Positions 15,080-15,096 of a DNA stretch of 15,096 nucleotides are shown here, in pieces. The position numbers and the translations under genes were made by a program. Under the pieces are notes generated by a model. It did no database searches and was not told the DNA's origin. It was given only the letters and a program-made list of their open reading frames with translations. Positions within the stretch are counted from its first letter, which is position 1, and the number at the start of each line of letters is the position of its first letter. This stretch comes from Gemmatimonadota bacterium (GTDB taxonomy: Bacteria; Gemmatimonadota; Gemmatimonadetes; Gemmatimonadales; GWC2-71-9). The stretch spans positions 1 through 15,096 of the forward strand of contig JADJPD010000004.1 in assembly GCA_016713435.1 (NCBI GenBank). Direction: 5' to 3'.

Positions 15080-15096
15080 TGGTCGCCGAAGGTTGG

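Noticed and set aside
1..15096. CRISPR array, tRNA, rRNA, transposase or integrase
   Set aside because: I found no regularly spaced direct repeats, cloverleaf, rRNA signature or recombinase motifs; the direct similarities between spacers are attC arms.

Overview
The window looks like chromosomal DNA of a high-GC Gram-negative soil-type bacterium. Gemmatimonadota is my best guess, from the small lipoproteins, the arginine gene order ending in argR, and the attC style; this is inference and no marker gene is present. Two parts differ sharply. Positions 1-5671 carry a very GC-rich, plus-strand block: the end of argB, an argE-type M20 deacetylase, argH, the arginine repressor argR, a CPA2 cation:proton antiporter and a small lipoprotein, tightly packed with ATGA overlaps at argE/argH and antiporter/lipoprotein. 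From 5720 to the right end every recognisable gene is on the minus strand.

Positions 5720-8482 hold single genes: a lipoprotein with an HExxH zinc-protease motif, a second small lipoprotein followed by a strong hairpin, a possible 44-residue membrane peptide, a VOC/glyoxalase protein and a secreted alpha/beta-hydrolase. Positions 8482-8693 are full of inverted repeats, including a remnant of an integron attC arm.

Positions about 8690-15096 read as an integron gene-cassette array on the minus strand. Three well-supported attC sites (14305-14443, 13471-13593, 11189-11326), one shorter probable site (12481-12557) and degenerate ones (9229-9351, 8608-8698) separate single-gene cassettes. Three reconstructed start codons lie 22-24 nt from the preceding attC core. 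From right to left the cassettes encode an unknown protein that may be HEPN-like, a HEPN-like protein with an R-x4-H motif, a protein with a PD-(D/E)xK nuclease-like signature, a secreted regulatory-domain protein (broken), an AIPR-family abortive-infection protein (broken) and a small lipoprotein. Much of the content therefore looks like phage defence. No integrase is in the window; cassette orientation puts it to the right.

Many genes are split by short indels: argB, argE, argH, and the AIPR, secreted, nuclease-like and HEPN-like cassettes. Several fall in runs of 4-6 C or G, and housekeeping genes are hit as well as cassettes, so residual assembly error is the likeliest cause for many. Two larger losses (the argE metal-ligand segment and an N-terminal part of the AIPR gene) are harder to explain that way. 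Coordinates for broken genes are my frame-by-frame reconstructions.
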